Shown: in pieces, positions 46,901-59,480 of the stretch
How the letters are laid out: each line of letters begins with the position of its first letter
Numbering within the stretch: position 1 is the stretch's first letter
Assembly: GCF_014633365.1 (NCBI RefSeq)
Contig: NC_068352.1
Coordinates: forward strand, 17,021,310-17,085,309
From: Diospyros lotus
Lineage: Eukaryota > Streptophyta > Magnoliopsida > Ericales > Ebenaceae
Direction of reading: 5' to 3'
Length of the DNA: 64,000 bases
Position numbers and translations under genes: made by a program
The notes under the pieces: model-generated
The model's input: the letters and a program-made list of their open reading frames with translations, nothing else
What the model was told of the DNA's origin: nothing
Database searches by the model: none

Positions 46901-48609
46901 CTCATTTATGTTAATGATAAAGTTAGGGTTCGAGGCACGTGATGTAACAACTAGTTAATTGTAATTTAGTTTATTTTAATAAATTAGGGTGTTAAGATAA
47001 AGGAAATATTAAATAATTTTAATCTGAAAAATCGAGAAAATTATTTGGAAGAATTGGGGCTTAAGTGTTATTATTAAGTTGGGTGTGCATGCTAATTTCT
47101 GAAAACTATGGGGTCTAGGTGTAATTATCGAAACTTGCTTGGGGAGTCTCTTTAAATTTAATGAAGTGCATAATATTAATAAGGTGGATGGTAGATCAGG
47201 CAAACGGTGCGCATGGTGGCTGGGACGCTGACGCGGGATCGACCTGGGCTGGAGGCGCGCGCGAAGGGAAGAAATGCTGATTTTAATCAGTAGCTTAGCC
47301 CAAAATGACATTGTTTTAGGGCAAGGCGATGAGCAGCCAGCAGTTGCCACACGACGCATGCTGGGCCACCCAATCCTTTGCTTTTTAAACCTCGATTCCA
47401 GCAGCTTCGAGGATTAAAATCGAGCAGTTTTAGTGAGATAATTACAGGGAAGAAGAAGGCGCACCATGTGGGAAAATTTGGAAGAAATCCAAGATTAAAC
47501 GTGATTTAATCAGAGTTTAATTAACCAGGTAAGTAGATAAGCATGTATTAATGATTCTGTACAGTTAAAATTTAATGTTGGGTGCGATTTCGTTAATTTT
47601 GGGAAGTTATATTGTTTTACAACGTGTATTAACTTAGCGGCATGTGGGCGTAAAAACATCAAAATCTGCTAACTAAAGGCAAGCTCCTTACTTCCTTTGT
47701 GAGCCTCTTCCATTTTATGAATTCCACGCCATTCATTAATTCGATTCGATTTCGTGTATTAATTATACGAATTAAGGATTTTATTAGTATAAATTAATTT
47801 AAGTTAAATAAGAGACTCGCTGAGGTTTTATTTGTTGTGTGCTTACAGGGTATTGTGCCACCCCTATTTCTTTGGGAATGATGTCAAACTTGATCCGGGG
47901 CTAGGTTCCTAGAGATTGGTTGGATTTGCTTGTGGTTATGGTTTTCCGCAAGTGTGAGTCTTGGTAATGGGAGGCATGAGCTATCAACTGGTGAGGTGAG
48001 GTGTTGACCATTTGGTGACACCGAAGCAAACCGTCGACCGGCCCGAGGACGGCTATCGACTAGTTGTCCCTGGTCACAGATGGTTGACCGGTACTTGGTC
48101 ACGGTTGACTGACTCTGTCATTATGTGACATATCACATGGCATGACATTGCATGGGATTGGGTTTACATCACTGGGGGAAATACATAAGCTGAGTATGCA
48201 TGAACACGAGCATATTAGACTATCTAGGTGCACTAGCACTGCATTGGATGTGTATTCCTATATGGGCGGAGTATGGCCTGATGCCTGGCTTATGGAGGTC
48301 GATGTATCACGTTAATGCTCATTATGCCATTGCATCTATTACTTGTTGCATTGCATGGTTACGATACTACATATATCTTTACTAGCCAGGGCCTCGAGCT
48401 CATATATCTTTGCTAGCCAAGGCCGCGGGCTCATATTGTGAGGTCCCCATATTTTATTACTGTTTTATTTTTATTTTCGGGGACTCGACACCGGCATGGC
48501 TACCAAAAACTCATGGCAACTTCTTCCTTGAAAACTCCAATCGAGAAAGTCAAGGGAAAGTGTCAGAATGGTTGGTGCTTACTGCTTACCGAAGTCTTAA
48601 TGAACAAAC

Positions 48610-50523
48610 TGTTAGTGTAGGTGCTCTAGACCTAATCAAATTGGGCATGTTGTACACTGACAATTGTAATCATGTTTATTATTTGAATAAGGAGTTATTC
48701 AAATTCACAAGAAGTTATTCTATTAGTTCCTTGTTATTATTGTAATGACCAAATGAAACTAGATAGAAGTCCATATGATGTATACTGTGATTAATCTATA
48801 AAGATGTGAGATGATGCATCACAGTTTCTAGACATCATTAAACGTCCCAAGTCATAGCAATGTAAAGAATGGACATTGACAATTGCGGTAAGACTTGTAT
48901 GTGCTATGTTTTTGCTATGTGATAGCAATGGGAGTCTCACACCCATAGGCATGGGGATGCTTAGATAAGTACATAGGTGACTAATGTTGGAGAACATGTC
49001 ACTGGACATGACTCGCCATGAGAATCCATTTTGGTTATATGTTGATGGAATTCTCATACAAGATGGGTGTAACTAATCCTTGGATCTGAGGTTGTCACGG
49101 TCATTTCATAAAAAGACCGGTATGCTTTGACATCGTTTCGATAGGCCTAGATAAAGGCTGCACGTGGGCGATCGTTGGGTATATCGTGAGGCTTATGGAG
49201 ATGAGTGCATAGCCAAGATGGGACTCGTCTATCCCTTGATAGAGGATGATGTATCTAAGGCGCCTTCGGTGGATATTCACTTTAAATCCATGGCCATGGT
49301 GAAAGAGATCAATAAGGAGTTATTGATTCACTTTCTAATTAAGTGAAGATATCCAAAAGACCGAGGAAAACTCATATGATCATTATCAAGCAACACATCG
49401 CCATACTTGAGATCACAGAAGATACATTGACGAGAGGATCGAATTACACAGTAACCATGCTCGTGAAAGGTTATTTGTGGATTATGAATCCTTTTGAATA
49501 ATTGGGTAGGCATGACGCCTTGCTAGAGGCCAATCTTGTCTTATGTGTTTGTACCAACACATTGCCAGTATATTCGGAAGCCTAATGAGTCATACGCAAT
49601 AGGCACGGTCACTGGCTTAAACCAGGAGAGTGGACGTATGGTTAAGTGAGACACTTCGGCAAGAAGTTGTGTCGTCGTAGGTTCTCACGGAAAAAGAACA
49701 AATAGACGTAAAGACGTTGATATGACGAGGAGTCGTCATAATGGAAAAAGTTTCCTAAAATGACAATTGATTAAATTAGGAAGGAGTTTCTAATTTAATA
49801 ATTTTCTATTTGTTGGAGTGGCAAATAGGAAATAAAATATATTTGGGCTTAAGTTAATATTTGAACTAAATTAGATTTGGGCCAAATATTATATTAAATA
49901 TTATATTTAGACCAAATTAGATTTGGGCTAAATATTAAATATTATATTTGGGCTTAAATTAGATTTGGGCCAAAATATTTTATTTAAACCTATAAAAGGA
50001 TTTAGGCCATTTAATTATATTTCTAGTTAGACTAGAATAAGCCTACTTAAGATTCTAATTAAATTAGAATTAATGGGCTAGCCCAATCCATTAGGGTTTT
50101 AGAAACCTTAGGATATTTCACTATAAATATCCCTTTATGGGTTGCCCAAGAACTGTAGGGGTTTTTGGTGTCGTTTTTTAAGAGTTGAAAAGCGTATTGC
50201 CGCTCACTCTTCCCTGTTTCTTTTGGCATCAATACGAAATGAGGGCATTCTTTTTTCGTCCATACACAAGCCACGCAAAGGAGAAGGAGCTAGCACTCCT
50301 ATTCTGCTCTCTTTGCCAATGGACGCGTACCGCGTATCACGAGTTAGAGGCCGAATGCTTGGACGACTCGAATCCGCGAACGACTCGATAATCTAAAGAT
50401 TAGATTTATTTATTTGTATGTGATTGATTTGATTTCGACATTGATCCAATCGCCGGGATAGGGGTAAGTTCAAAAAATTTTGAACTACGCTATTTGCCCC
50501 GTAGTGATCTTGCTTTACTTTCA
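48610..50523 (+). mobile_element. Ty1/copia solo LTR L8 (1914 bp) inside L7, target duplication CAAAC
   Basis: Starts TGTTAGTGTAGG, ends CTTTACTTTCA, flanked by CAAAC at 48605-48609 and 50524-50528. TATA box ctataaatat at 50121-50130. The middle repeats attagatttgggc-aaatatta words (49850-49980). Its start resembles the copia LTR at 36002. Confidence 0.88.
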
Positions 50524-52674
50524 CAAACTACAGCTAACATACACATTTCCAATCACAATACTCAAGTCTCACTTTATACATTATCATCCACAGTCTCATA
50601 CCACCCTCAGGAACAATTACATTAAGCAACGTTATAGCTATCATGTTACCTCATTAGTACCTTATATGTAGCAAGATAACACCACCAGGACCTTCTGGTC
50701 AGGACTGCTCTATACACGTCTGACCCCCGTCTCGGATAACGCCTAGCTTGCCATCCACCGGTGCCCTGCCTTACTTGGAATAACGCAAGCAAACATGAGC
50801 CGCAAGGCCCAGCAAATATAATAGAACAAAAAGAGCAGTATCTGAACCCAAGACTATATACTGTGTCATGACATAACACATTAAGCACGTCAACTCATGG
50901 AAATCTTGGAAGTGACCCTCACCCACATACATCTAAGAAAGGAATCTAACCAAACATGTTTACCACGAGTCAGTTTCCTCTGACCCTCTTAAAACTAGCA
51001 TAGAAAAACCATACACATGACCACCGCCACAAGTCAGGCACACAGCCACCCGAGCTTGCATTGCTTACCACGAGCCCGACATACAGCCCACTCGAGCTTG
51101 AAACATCCACGAGTTCGGCCCCTGGCCCACTCGAGCTTGGTAGGATATATCCCCGTAGACCACGTCTACTGCACGCAATAAAACCATGCATTACACATAA
51201 AAATGAGAGGGCATAATAAGTATAGACGTGATACAAGACTCCCATAGCCGGGCATCCGGCCATGCTATGCCCATGCAACACACCCACACACACACATGCA
51301 TACCGTGATACACTATTATCCCTTAATTTTAACATTTCCCATGCTTACTCATGCCTCCTCATACCCATGACAATATATTTCAAGTACCACTCCTATCTCA
51401 TCTCATACACATGAACCCATTTTTACGTACGAACATACTATTACATTTTACCCATTTCTCTTACAAGTGACTAGTGGTACCAGCTCCCCCGAATCGTCCG
51501 TCGTGTGTCATCACAGTTGATAGCTGATGCCCATACATCCAACCATCGACTGTCACGACTCTACGGTCAAAACTAGTAGCTTGCACCCTACACCCTTAGA
51601 CACACAAAACCTACCCTTTACAAGGAGACCAGTAGCTTGCACCTTACACCCTTAGACACACACAACCTACCCTTCACAAGGAGACACAAATCCTTACGTA
51701 ACCTGATCCTAACAACAATGCGCCAATCCTTAAGAATTTGAGGGTGATTCAAAACCCTCGTTCAAAGTATAGACATGACTCACCTTGATTTTATATTTCA
51801 GGCCAAGTAAATAAACCAGATCGATTTTACTCAATATTAAGACAATTGACGCATGGAGACTCATAATGGAAACGTTTACGATAAGCAAAATGAGAATAAC
51901 TGAAAGACAGGTTTGGAGCTTACCTGACAATAGCCATTTTTGACGTGTTCTGCTCGCGCACCGTGAATATAATACGCACTGTATAAATATATAATTTTCC
52001 CCCATAATAACCAGGTTACGGCTCAACAAGTAAATCTAATTATACAGTAACTTAAATAAATATTTACTCCAACTTACCTGATTGTTTTAAACTTCACTTG
52101 CACAATTTTCCATTTTTGTTTTCCACTTTGCTTCCAATTTTAACTGCTGGTTGCTCCTTCTTCCTCCTTCAATTCTTCTCTGCCTGCTCGAGCTTCTCTC
52201 CCAGAATTGCCTTAATTTTTAAGCCTTTTAAAGGCTTATAGCTTGCTGCCCAAGACTCTAATTTGGAGGAAAATTGAGTGGCCTAAAATCCACAAAAAGT
52301 ATGGTTGGAAGATAGCCACGTCGCAACCAAGAGGTTGCTATTGCTGGGTGTGAAACGGCGCCGTTTGGTACTCCAATTTGCTAAACAAACTCAACAAATG
52401 CCGCACAGCCCCAACACCTCCCCCTCAACTCGATCCCGCAACCCCTCCTCAAGCACGCACGCGCCTAGCCACCCGCGCACGCCATCTCCATCACTTTTAA
52501 TCTGCACCCAAATATACTTAAGGAGACCCATGGCTAATTCCCCGGAATTGCATTACCACCTCGAAATTTTCAAAAACTGCCCTTCACGCCCCACATCGAG
52601 CTTTCCCCTTATTTCACTTACGCCCAAATGCTCCAAAATTAATTAATTTAGTTATTTATTTATTATTACCACCG

Positions 52675-52712
<38 letters not shown>

Positions 52713-52788
52713 CATCATCATTTTTATGCAAACTAAACTAGCATTTGTATTACTTATATTTCGGGATGTAACACATATAGATTAATAC

Positions 52789-55145
52789 TGTAACATCCTA
52801 GATTTTCAAACTCAAATATGGTGTAATACCTGAGGTTATTAGGTTCTAATACTTGAGGAAATAGGTCATTTCAAGGGATTATAGAAGCCTTGAGACAAAG
52901 GTTAAGTTTTTGAGCTAGTGGCAAAATCGTAAATAATGAAGTTCAGATAAAAGTGTAATTTACCTAAAAATCTTGGGGTATTAGCGTAATTTATCCATTT
53001 TTGGGGACCAAAAAATGCAATTAAAAATAGCCTAGGGACCAAGTTGCAAGGGCCTAAATGCAAATTACCCGAAAAGTTCGGGCCAATGTGTAGTTCTTGA
53101 AACCTATAACTAGATCATTAGAATAATGAACTGGGCCAACTAAATCATTTGGGAGTAATGATTGCGGATTCCAAACTTATTCCAATATAGTTAAGTCATG
53201 ATTGCGGATCTCAAATAACATTTAATCCATCGTTGGATCATTTTGAAATTCAAGACTTAGCTTCCAAAAGTCTTCAAATCTTATCCTCAAGGATACATGG
53301 AAATCTACCACTGGCCACTTGGAAGATAAGATAAGGTCACATGATGGCTCATAATGACCCCCTGAGGTGGCATTGTGTGATTGGCCAAGCAAAAGCTTAC
53401 TTAGTCTCTAAGTTTGTAAAAGTCTCCAAACCTTATCCCTAAGGACATGTGGCAAGCATTCATTAGCCACTTGGAGATAGGATTTGAAGTGTTATGATGA
53501 GAAATGTGAAAAATGCAATTAACCATGTGGGATGTAGTTGTTAATTAAAGGTATAATGATGGGAAATGTAGAAAAAGTAATTTACCGTGTGGAATGTAAT
53601 GATGGGGAATCTTGAAAATCTAATTAAACATGTGGAGGCATAAATCTCTAGGGACACGTGGCATATTTTAATTGGATGCTTATGGATGGAATGATGACGC
53701 GACACGTAGCGCGATTTGGTTCTCCGAAGTTTCCTATAAATAAAGGCTTTGGGTTAATTCATTTTGGGCACCAAGCAAGGAGGAAAAGGAAGGGAGTTTG
53801 AGAGAGGAAACACTGTCGAAAAGAAGGGAGAAAGTCGAGGAAGAATAAGTCTTGACGAATTTTTTGGGTCTTTCTCGAAGTTTGTGCCAATTAATCAGAA
53901 AACCACGAGAAAACCGTTCCTGCTTGTTGTAAACAGTGCTTTCTTGGGTAAATAGTCAAGGTGAGTGGTTCTTGTGCATGCTTCCTCTTGATCAATCTTG
54001 GTTTCATTTGTGGATGGGTTCTAGCTTATGTCTTATGTTTCCTTTGTTTCAAGCATATATTTCCTATCTTTGAACACATCATAGAGTTTGTGGTTGTGGT
54101 TTGTTGATGGGTCATCGTGGGAAATCATGTCCGTGCAACAGGATTGGGTCATGGCATGCATATCATTTTTCCCTTGGTTTATTCATATTCCATCTACTTT
54201 GTCTTACATCATGTTGTTTGATGACTATGGCTTATTGGTGGTTGTCATATGTGAACTACCACGGGGACCCGTGTAAGAGGGCTAACCACGTGGGCTCGTG
54301 TAATAGGGTTATCTCCTACTTGTGTAAAAGGGCCGAGAGGTTCAGACATGGCAACACCCCAGCATCTGCTATCACAGGAGACCATCTTGTGCTTGTGTAA
54401 AAGGGCTGAGTGGGTTGATCATGGCTACGTTCTGGCATGTCCATCTCGTGCCCGTGTAAAAGGGCCAAGAGGTTCATGGCAGCACCCTAGCATAGTTATC
54501 GCTGGGAAGATTTTGTGGCATATCTATATATTTCACCTGCATGCACTGTTTTCTTTCTTGTATCACTCACTTAGATGTCATTATCTAACTCGGGTGTTTT
54601 ATACCCCTGGAACATTCACCATTCCAGGTATATGAGATGTACCAGGTGATATAGGTTCCAATGCAAGTAAGGGCAATGAGGTGGTGCTTGGCTAGCTCTA
54701 TTTTTTTTTATTTCATTATGTACCCATGTAATCCGAGTGATGTATTGTAATAGCAGCTAGGATGCTCGAGCTTGTAAAAAGTGTGTGAGTGTCCTACAGT
54801 TGTTCTAAGGGTTGTGGTTTCGATGTGCGTGCGTGGGTAATATCTTAATTAATGCACTTCAAATGTCGTATGTGGAAAGTGCCATGATAAGGATTTATTC
54901 GCTAGCTTAGACATGTGTTGCAGTTGTAACTAGAAGTAGTGAGTTGCGTCTTTTGGGTTCATTGAAAGTTGTATCCATTTCCTATACATATAAAGGAAAT
55001 ATAATGGAAACCCCTTTTATTTAGCTTTGGTTAAGCTTTCAGGTTCGATCCAAGAGCTTCCGTTGGCAAGGGTTTCCATAACGCCCATACGTGATGTTAG
55101 CTTATATTTGATATCATTGTGTATTTGGAAAAGCGGGGCATTACA
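52789..55145 (+). mobile_element. Solo LTR L6 (2357 bp) inside L7, target duplication AATAC
   Basis: Starts TGTAACATCC, ends GGGGCATTACA, flanked by AATAC at 52784-52788 and 55146-55150. TATA box cctataaataaa at about 53734. Stem-loop TTAGAT-gtcatt-ATCTAA at 54571-54588. Five imperfect copies of cgtgtaaaagggc-gag-gg lie at 54268-54475. Confidence 0.88.
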
Positions 55146-56807
55146 AATACTAAATAAACTAGACCCATTATCAGGTCGTTACACATATATCTTCGTTAGC
55201 CAGAACCTAGGGCTCATATATTTATGTTAGCTAGGGCCCCGGGCTCATATGATTTATACTAGGGCTTTAGGCCCATATGGTGTATGCTAGCCAATCCATG
55301 GCTGCAACAGGTTTGTATGCAGACTTGGGTGCCTGGTTATGCATTTCTTATGTGAGCCCCAGGAACTGTCATTATGTGCATGGGTTTATTTATTATATTG
55401 ATGGCTGAGTATTGTAAAGCATGGCATGGCATGACACTTTGATTTCCATCACGACATTTGATAGGTGGTATTCGGTGTGGGAGATTTATTTCCAGCCTTA
55501 TCATATTTCTTTTATATGCTTGCTGGGTCTTGTGACTCACCCTTGCTTTACATCATTCCAGGTAAAGGGAAGGCAAAGACTGAGGGTGAGAGTAGCAGCA
55601 TATGAGTGCTTGGGTATCCAGTCATACAGGGTAGTCCCAGCCGTCGATCTTGGGGGAGTTTTTGTGGTTTTGGGGTACAAGAGGCTGCCAGCTTAGTTTT
55701 TGATGTCGTGAGCTTATACCTAGGTTTTTGTTCGGGGGTGTGCCTTGTGTTTTATATCCCCTTATCTTTTCGTTTGTATGTATGTATATACCTTGCTTCC
55801 ACAGTACTTTTGGACTTTTCATTTTCCATGTCGTTTTAGCCAAAAAAAATTTGTGTCACTTTACTCTCCTCTTGAGATTTCCACCTGGGGCTCGCAGCCC
55901 TCCTGGATCTCCGAGCTGGGGACCTCACACATGATGACGTGGTCGATGGATTCTTCGTGTAGATCCGATATTCTTCTTATTCATGAAGATTTGGTTATGT
56001 TATGTTATGTTTCAAGTCATGTTGAAAAACTTATGTTCTGTTGATGAATAGTCTTGTATTATGGGATATGTCTGAAGCGATCATGTATTGTTAATATGGT
56101 TCGATGTATGTTTAGGTTCAATTCATGCTTCCACTATTGGTGAATACCTATCCTAGCATTTATGATGTATGATGGTTCTCATGCTAGGTAGGTAAATGGG
56201 AAAGTTTGGGAATTAATATGATGTTGAGATTGTTTTTAAGAAAAAAAAATATCCCATATTTCTTAAGTTATAACATGCTTGAAAAAGTGGGGTGTTATAG
56301 ATGTAACCTCTAGGGTTCTACCTTGGACTAAGGGATATTCTTGTATTCCTATTATTGGTTTATCATGCTTCATTCTCTTATGCTTTCCTTTGTTGCTTAC
56401 TCACTGAGCTTTGTAGCTCATGTTGTTTCCTTGCATCGTTCCAGGTTCAGGTAAAGGAAAGACAAATGAGGGTGGTGAGTCTAGTCATGTCTAAGCGGGG
56501 ATAGATATGTGTATAGAGTCACACCAAGCTTGAGATCCTTGGGAGTTATTTTGAGAGTGTAGGGTTGAGATTTTGATTTGGTTATACTTTATATTTCCCT
56601 TCTCACTATTTTGTTATGTATGGGCTGATATGCCTGGTTAAAGGAATGATGTAATGATATATGGTGATGTATATTTTTTTGAAATCTTATAGATGATGTG
56701 GAGATTATGTGCTTGATTTATGGATTTTGTTTATGTGCCTTCTCCATGGCGACTCTCTCACTGACCTCCTATAGCGGGAGTTTTGGGAAGCAGGCCGCTA
56801 CAGAACT

Positions 56808-57330
56808 AGTTTAGTGTTTTCGACATGTTTTCTCCCAAGTTTGGTACTTGATAACTTAGACTTGGTTATTCAATTGGGAGTCAAAAATCTTGTTCAACTC
56901 CCTATAACCTCTACATCAAAAGCCTTTTATTGGTTTACTTCATTTAGACTCCATTCATATTTTATCCAAGATCAAAGTCGGGTTGGTGATTTGGTCATCT
57001 TAAGTTGGTTCAAACTTTGAATGAGAATCTCTCTACTCATTAATTATTTTTCAACATAACCAAGTCCCATAGATTTGTCTGAATTTCATCCATGAAACCC
57101 AACAATGGGCACGAGCCAATTTGATTTGGTTTACTCTATTTTTTGCATTCAAAGTGGAGTTCTTGACGTGGTGAAAAATGACTCATTTAGCAATTTGAAA
57201 AAATTACTCTTAGATTCTACTTCTTTATAAAATTATCTTTGGTGATGGTAAATTCTACTCGAGGTTCAATAATTTGTCCAATTATCGCTAACTCTCCTCT
57301 AGGGTTTAAATTAATTTTAAATTTATATCT
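56808..57330 (-). repeat. Copia-like LTR, distal continuation
   Basis: This is the sequence that was continuous with 40350-40859 before L2 inserted. No coding frame; the outer edge is uncertain. Confidence 0.4.
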
Positions 57331-58425
57331 AATATCCAAAAAAATTTCAAAACTTTCGAACATAATTGATAAAGCTTAATTATATATATATTATCTAATT
57401 TCAATTTTAAGTTTGTGCTATTTTTCTTACATAAAGTGTCAAATTATATAAAATTTATATAATTTGAAATTATTTTTGTAGGAAATGAGCAAATGAAATA
57501 AATTCAAACAAATAGGTATTAAAAATATTATAACTTAATATTATAATAAACCTAATACTATAAACTTAATATTATAAATAAATAAATAAATAAGAGATGA
57601 ATTTAAGGAGAGAAGCAAGAAGTAAGATGAAGATAAGGAGAGAACCTTTTTAGTAATTCGGTGTACGAAAAAAATTTAAGACGATAAAAGTACAATTATT
57701 ATTCGACTTGACATATTTTAAATATAGTAAAATATTCGATAAAACATTCACCATACAAAAAATATTTAGGATAGGATTAATTCGTATTTAATACGTTTCG
57801 ATTAAATAAATTCAACAATAAAAATTTGGTATATTATATATATATATGTGCAAACAAACATATTCTTGATAAACAAGCAAATAACTCATTAAATACAAAA
57901 ACATAATTTAATCCATAACCTTTTCATTTTCAATGGAAGAAAGAGAAAATGCACAAAGGACATAATTTAATATGGTTTAGACTTCAAATAGAGCAAATGA
58001 AAAGTTTTTGTATTTCTTTCAATAAAAAGAGGACAGTTGGATTTTCTAGATGAATTTTTTAGTTGAATTTTTAAAAAAAATTGTTTAGTACATGTTTTAA
58101 ACCTTTTAAACTTAAAAGTCACGTATTGATTCAAATATTTTAAATAGATGAGAGTATAATATTTTTTAAAAACAATACAGAATAATTCGGCTGATTGCTA
58201 ACAAAGGGAGAAAAGTGAGAGAGAATCTCGAAAGTATAAGAGAAGAGGAAGAGAAAGATAAGATGAAGATTGAAAAGAAATAATAATTATAAAAATGAAG
58301 AAGAAAATGGAAGGGGGCCATAGGAAAGCAGAAGAAAGTGTCAAGCAAATTTTTATAAGCATTTAATTAATTGGTAAAATGAACAAGAATTATTTTAAAC
58401 AATATTTAAAGAATTTTAAAAAATA
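57331..58425. other. AT-rich spacer
   Basis: No gene or clear element. The last ~40 bp belong to a unit repeated at 58457-58520. Confidence 0.5.
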
Positions 58426-59418
58426 AGGCTACATTTTCTTTGATGTTTTCAAGTATGAATTATTTTAAATAATACTTAAAGAATTTTAAAAAATAAGACT
58501 GCATTCTCTTTATTGTTTTCAATCCATTTTTAGTTTTTAGTTTTTCAAAAAACTGAAAACTCATTTGCTTTGTTATTTTTAAAAATGCATTTTCAAAAAT
58601 AAGAAAAAAATTTGTAAAGAAAAACCAAAAAAACAAATGTTATTTTGGGTGTTTTCAGCCAAAACACGCCGAAAACACTAAAACACAGAAAACACTCCAC
58701 CCCAATCTCTCGTCTCTCTTTCTCCTATCTTCTCTCATTTCTATAAAGTTTAAGCTTAGATTTATAAAGATTCGGCCGTTGGATGTTGCTAGTTTTTTGG
58801 TACGTTGGTCGATGAAGATGAAGGTGTCGAGTGGTTGCTTTTGATCATCGAAACCACCGACCATGGTGGCCAGTGGCGACTAACAGTGTGTTTTTCAGTT
58901 TTGGCTAAAAATTAAAAATCAAATCTATGAAAATCCAACCGTTAAATCTAGCTCATTTTTTGTGTATGTTAACTCCCTTGACTTGACATTTCTAATGGTA
59001 GGCTATGATTTTGTGAATCTCCAGTCGTCGATGATTGCCGGCGGCGAAGAAAATGCCAGGTGCTGGAGAGAATAGAAGAAAAAAAAGAAAAAAACAAAAG
59101 AAAACAAGGAAAATGTAATATATTTATACTATAATTTAAAATATAAATAGTAGAATTTCGTTAAAAAGAAGTAATTCATTAATGAAATTTATTATTTTAT
59201 TTTAATAATAAAACTTTGTTAAAAATAGTTAATTTTATTATTTAATAATCAAATTTATTAAATAAAATATCATAAAATATTTTTTTAAAAAATTTCAAAG
59301 TAAACGTATTTTCTAATTTTTTGTTTTAAGAAATCATTTTTCAGAATGACAAAAAGAATGCGTTTTTAAAATAGATATTCGAAATACAAAATTGAAACAC
59401 CAAAGAAAATGCAACCTA
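58426..59418. mobile_element. ~1-kb TIR element, copy C
   Basis: Left end aggctacattttctttgatg; right end, reverse-complemented, aggttgcattttctttggtg. The internal block 58898-59060 matches copy A in reverse complement. The left terminus plus ~40 bp of flank is duplicated (58387-58452 and 58457-58520), giving two nested left ends. Confidence 0.7.
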
Positions 59419-59480
59419 ACACTCAAATGCAATTTTATTTAAAAACAAACAAAATAAATTAAAAATAAGGATAAAATACT

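Larger units (their letters stand above)
48437..55183 (-). mobile_element. Solo LTR L7 (~2.5 kb, minus) inside L5, target duplication CATAT
   Basis: Plus-strand ends are TGTGAGGTCCCC and GGTCGTTACA; read on the minus strand it starts TGTAACGACCTG like its relatives. CATAT flanks it at 48432-48436 and 55184-55188. Own sequence is 48437-48609, 50529-52788 and 55151-55183. Minus-strand stem-loop TGGGCC-ttgc-GGCTCA at 50811-50796. A TTTAAA box lies in a palindrome (AAGCCTTT-t-AAAGGCTT, 52221-52237). An array of cactcgagcttg words lies at 51085-51140. Confidence 0.85.
46943..55929 (+). mobile_element. Solo LTR L5 (~2.2 kb) inside L4, target duplication CGTGA/CATGA
   Basis: Starts TGTAACAACTAG, ends GGACCTCACA. 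The left flank is CGTGA (46938-46942), the right CATGA (55930-55934), one CpG-type change. The sequence after 55934 rejoins L4. Own sequence is 46943-48436 and 55189-55929. Stem-loop TGGGTC-ttgt-GACTCA (55524-55539) is followed by cattccaggtaaaggg. A short tandem array with agcc-aggcc--gggctcatat words (48370-48436, 55189-55260) was split by L7. Confidence 0.75.
44672..56299 (+). mobile_element. Solo LTR L4 (~2.6 kb) inside L2, target duplication GATGT
   Basis: Starts TGTAATATCCC, ends GGGTGTTATA, flanked by GATGT at 44667-44671 and 56300-56304. Own sequence is 44672-46942 and 55935-56299. Stem-loop TTAGATGAT-tt-ATCATCTAA at 46697-46716. A GC-rich island at 45490-45930 parallels that of L3. 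The frames in it are not conserved genes. Confidence 0.85.
40860..56802 (+). mobile_element. Solo LTR L2 (~1.9 kb in three pieces), target duplication GAACT
   Basis: Starts TGTAATGACC at 40860, ends GGCCGCTACA at 56802, flanked by GAACT at 40855-40859 and 56803-56807. Its own sequence is 40860-41533, 43942-44671 and 56305-56802, the rest being later insertions. The stem-loop TGAGCT-ttgt-AGCTCA (56405-56420) and ccaggttcaggtaaaggaaag are in the last piece. The middle piece has repeated tatcgac/gtcgata words. Confidence 0.85.
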
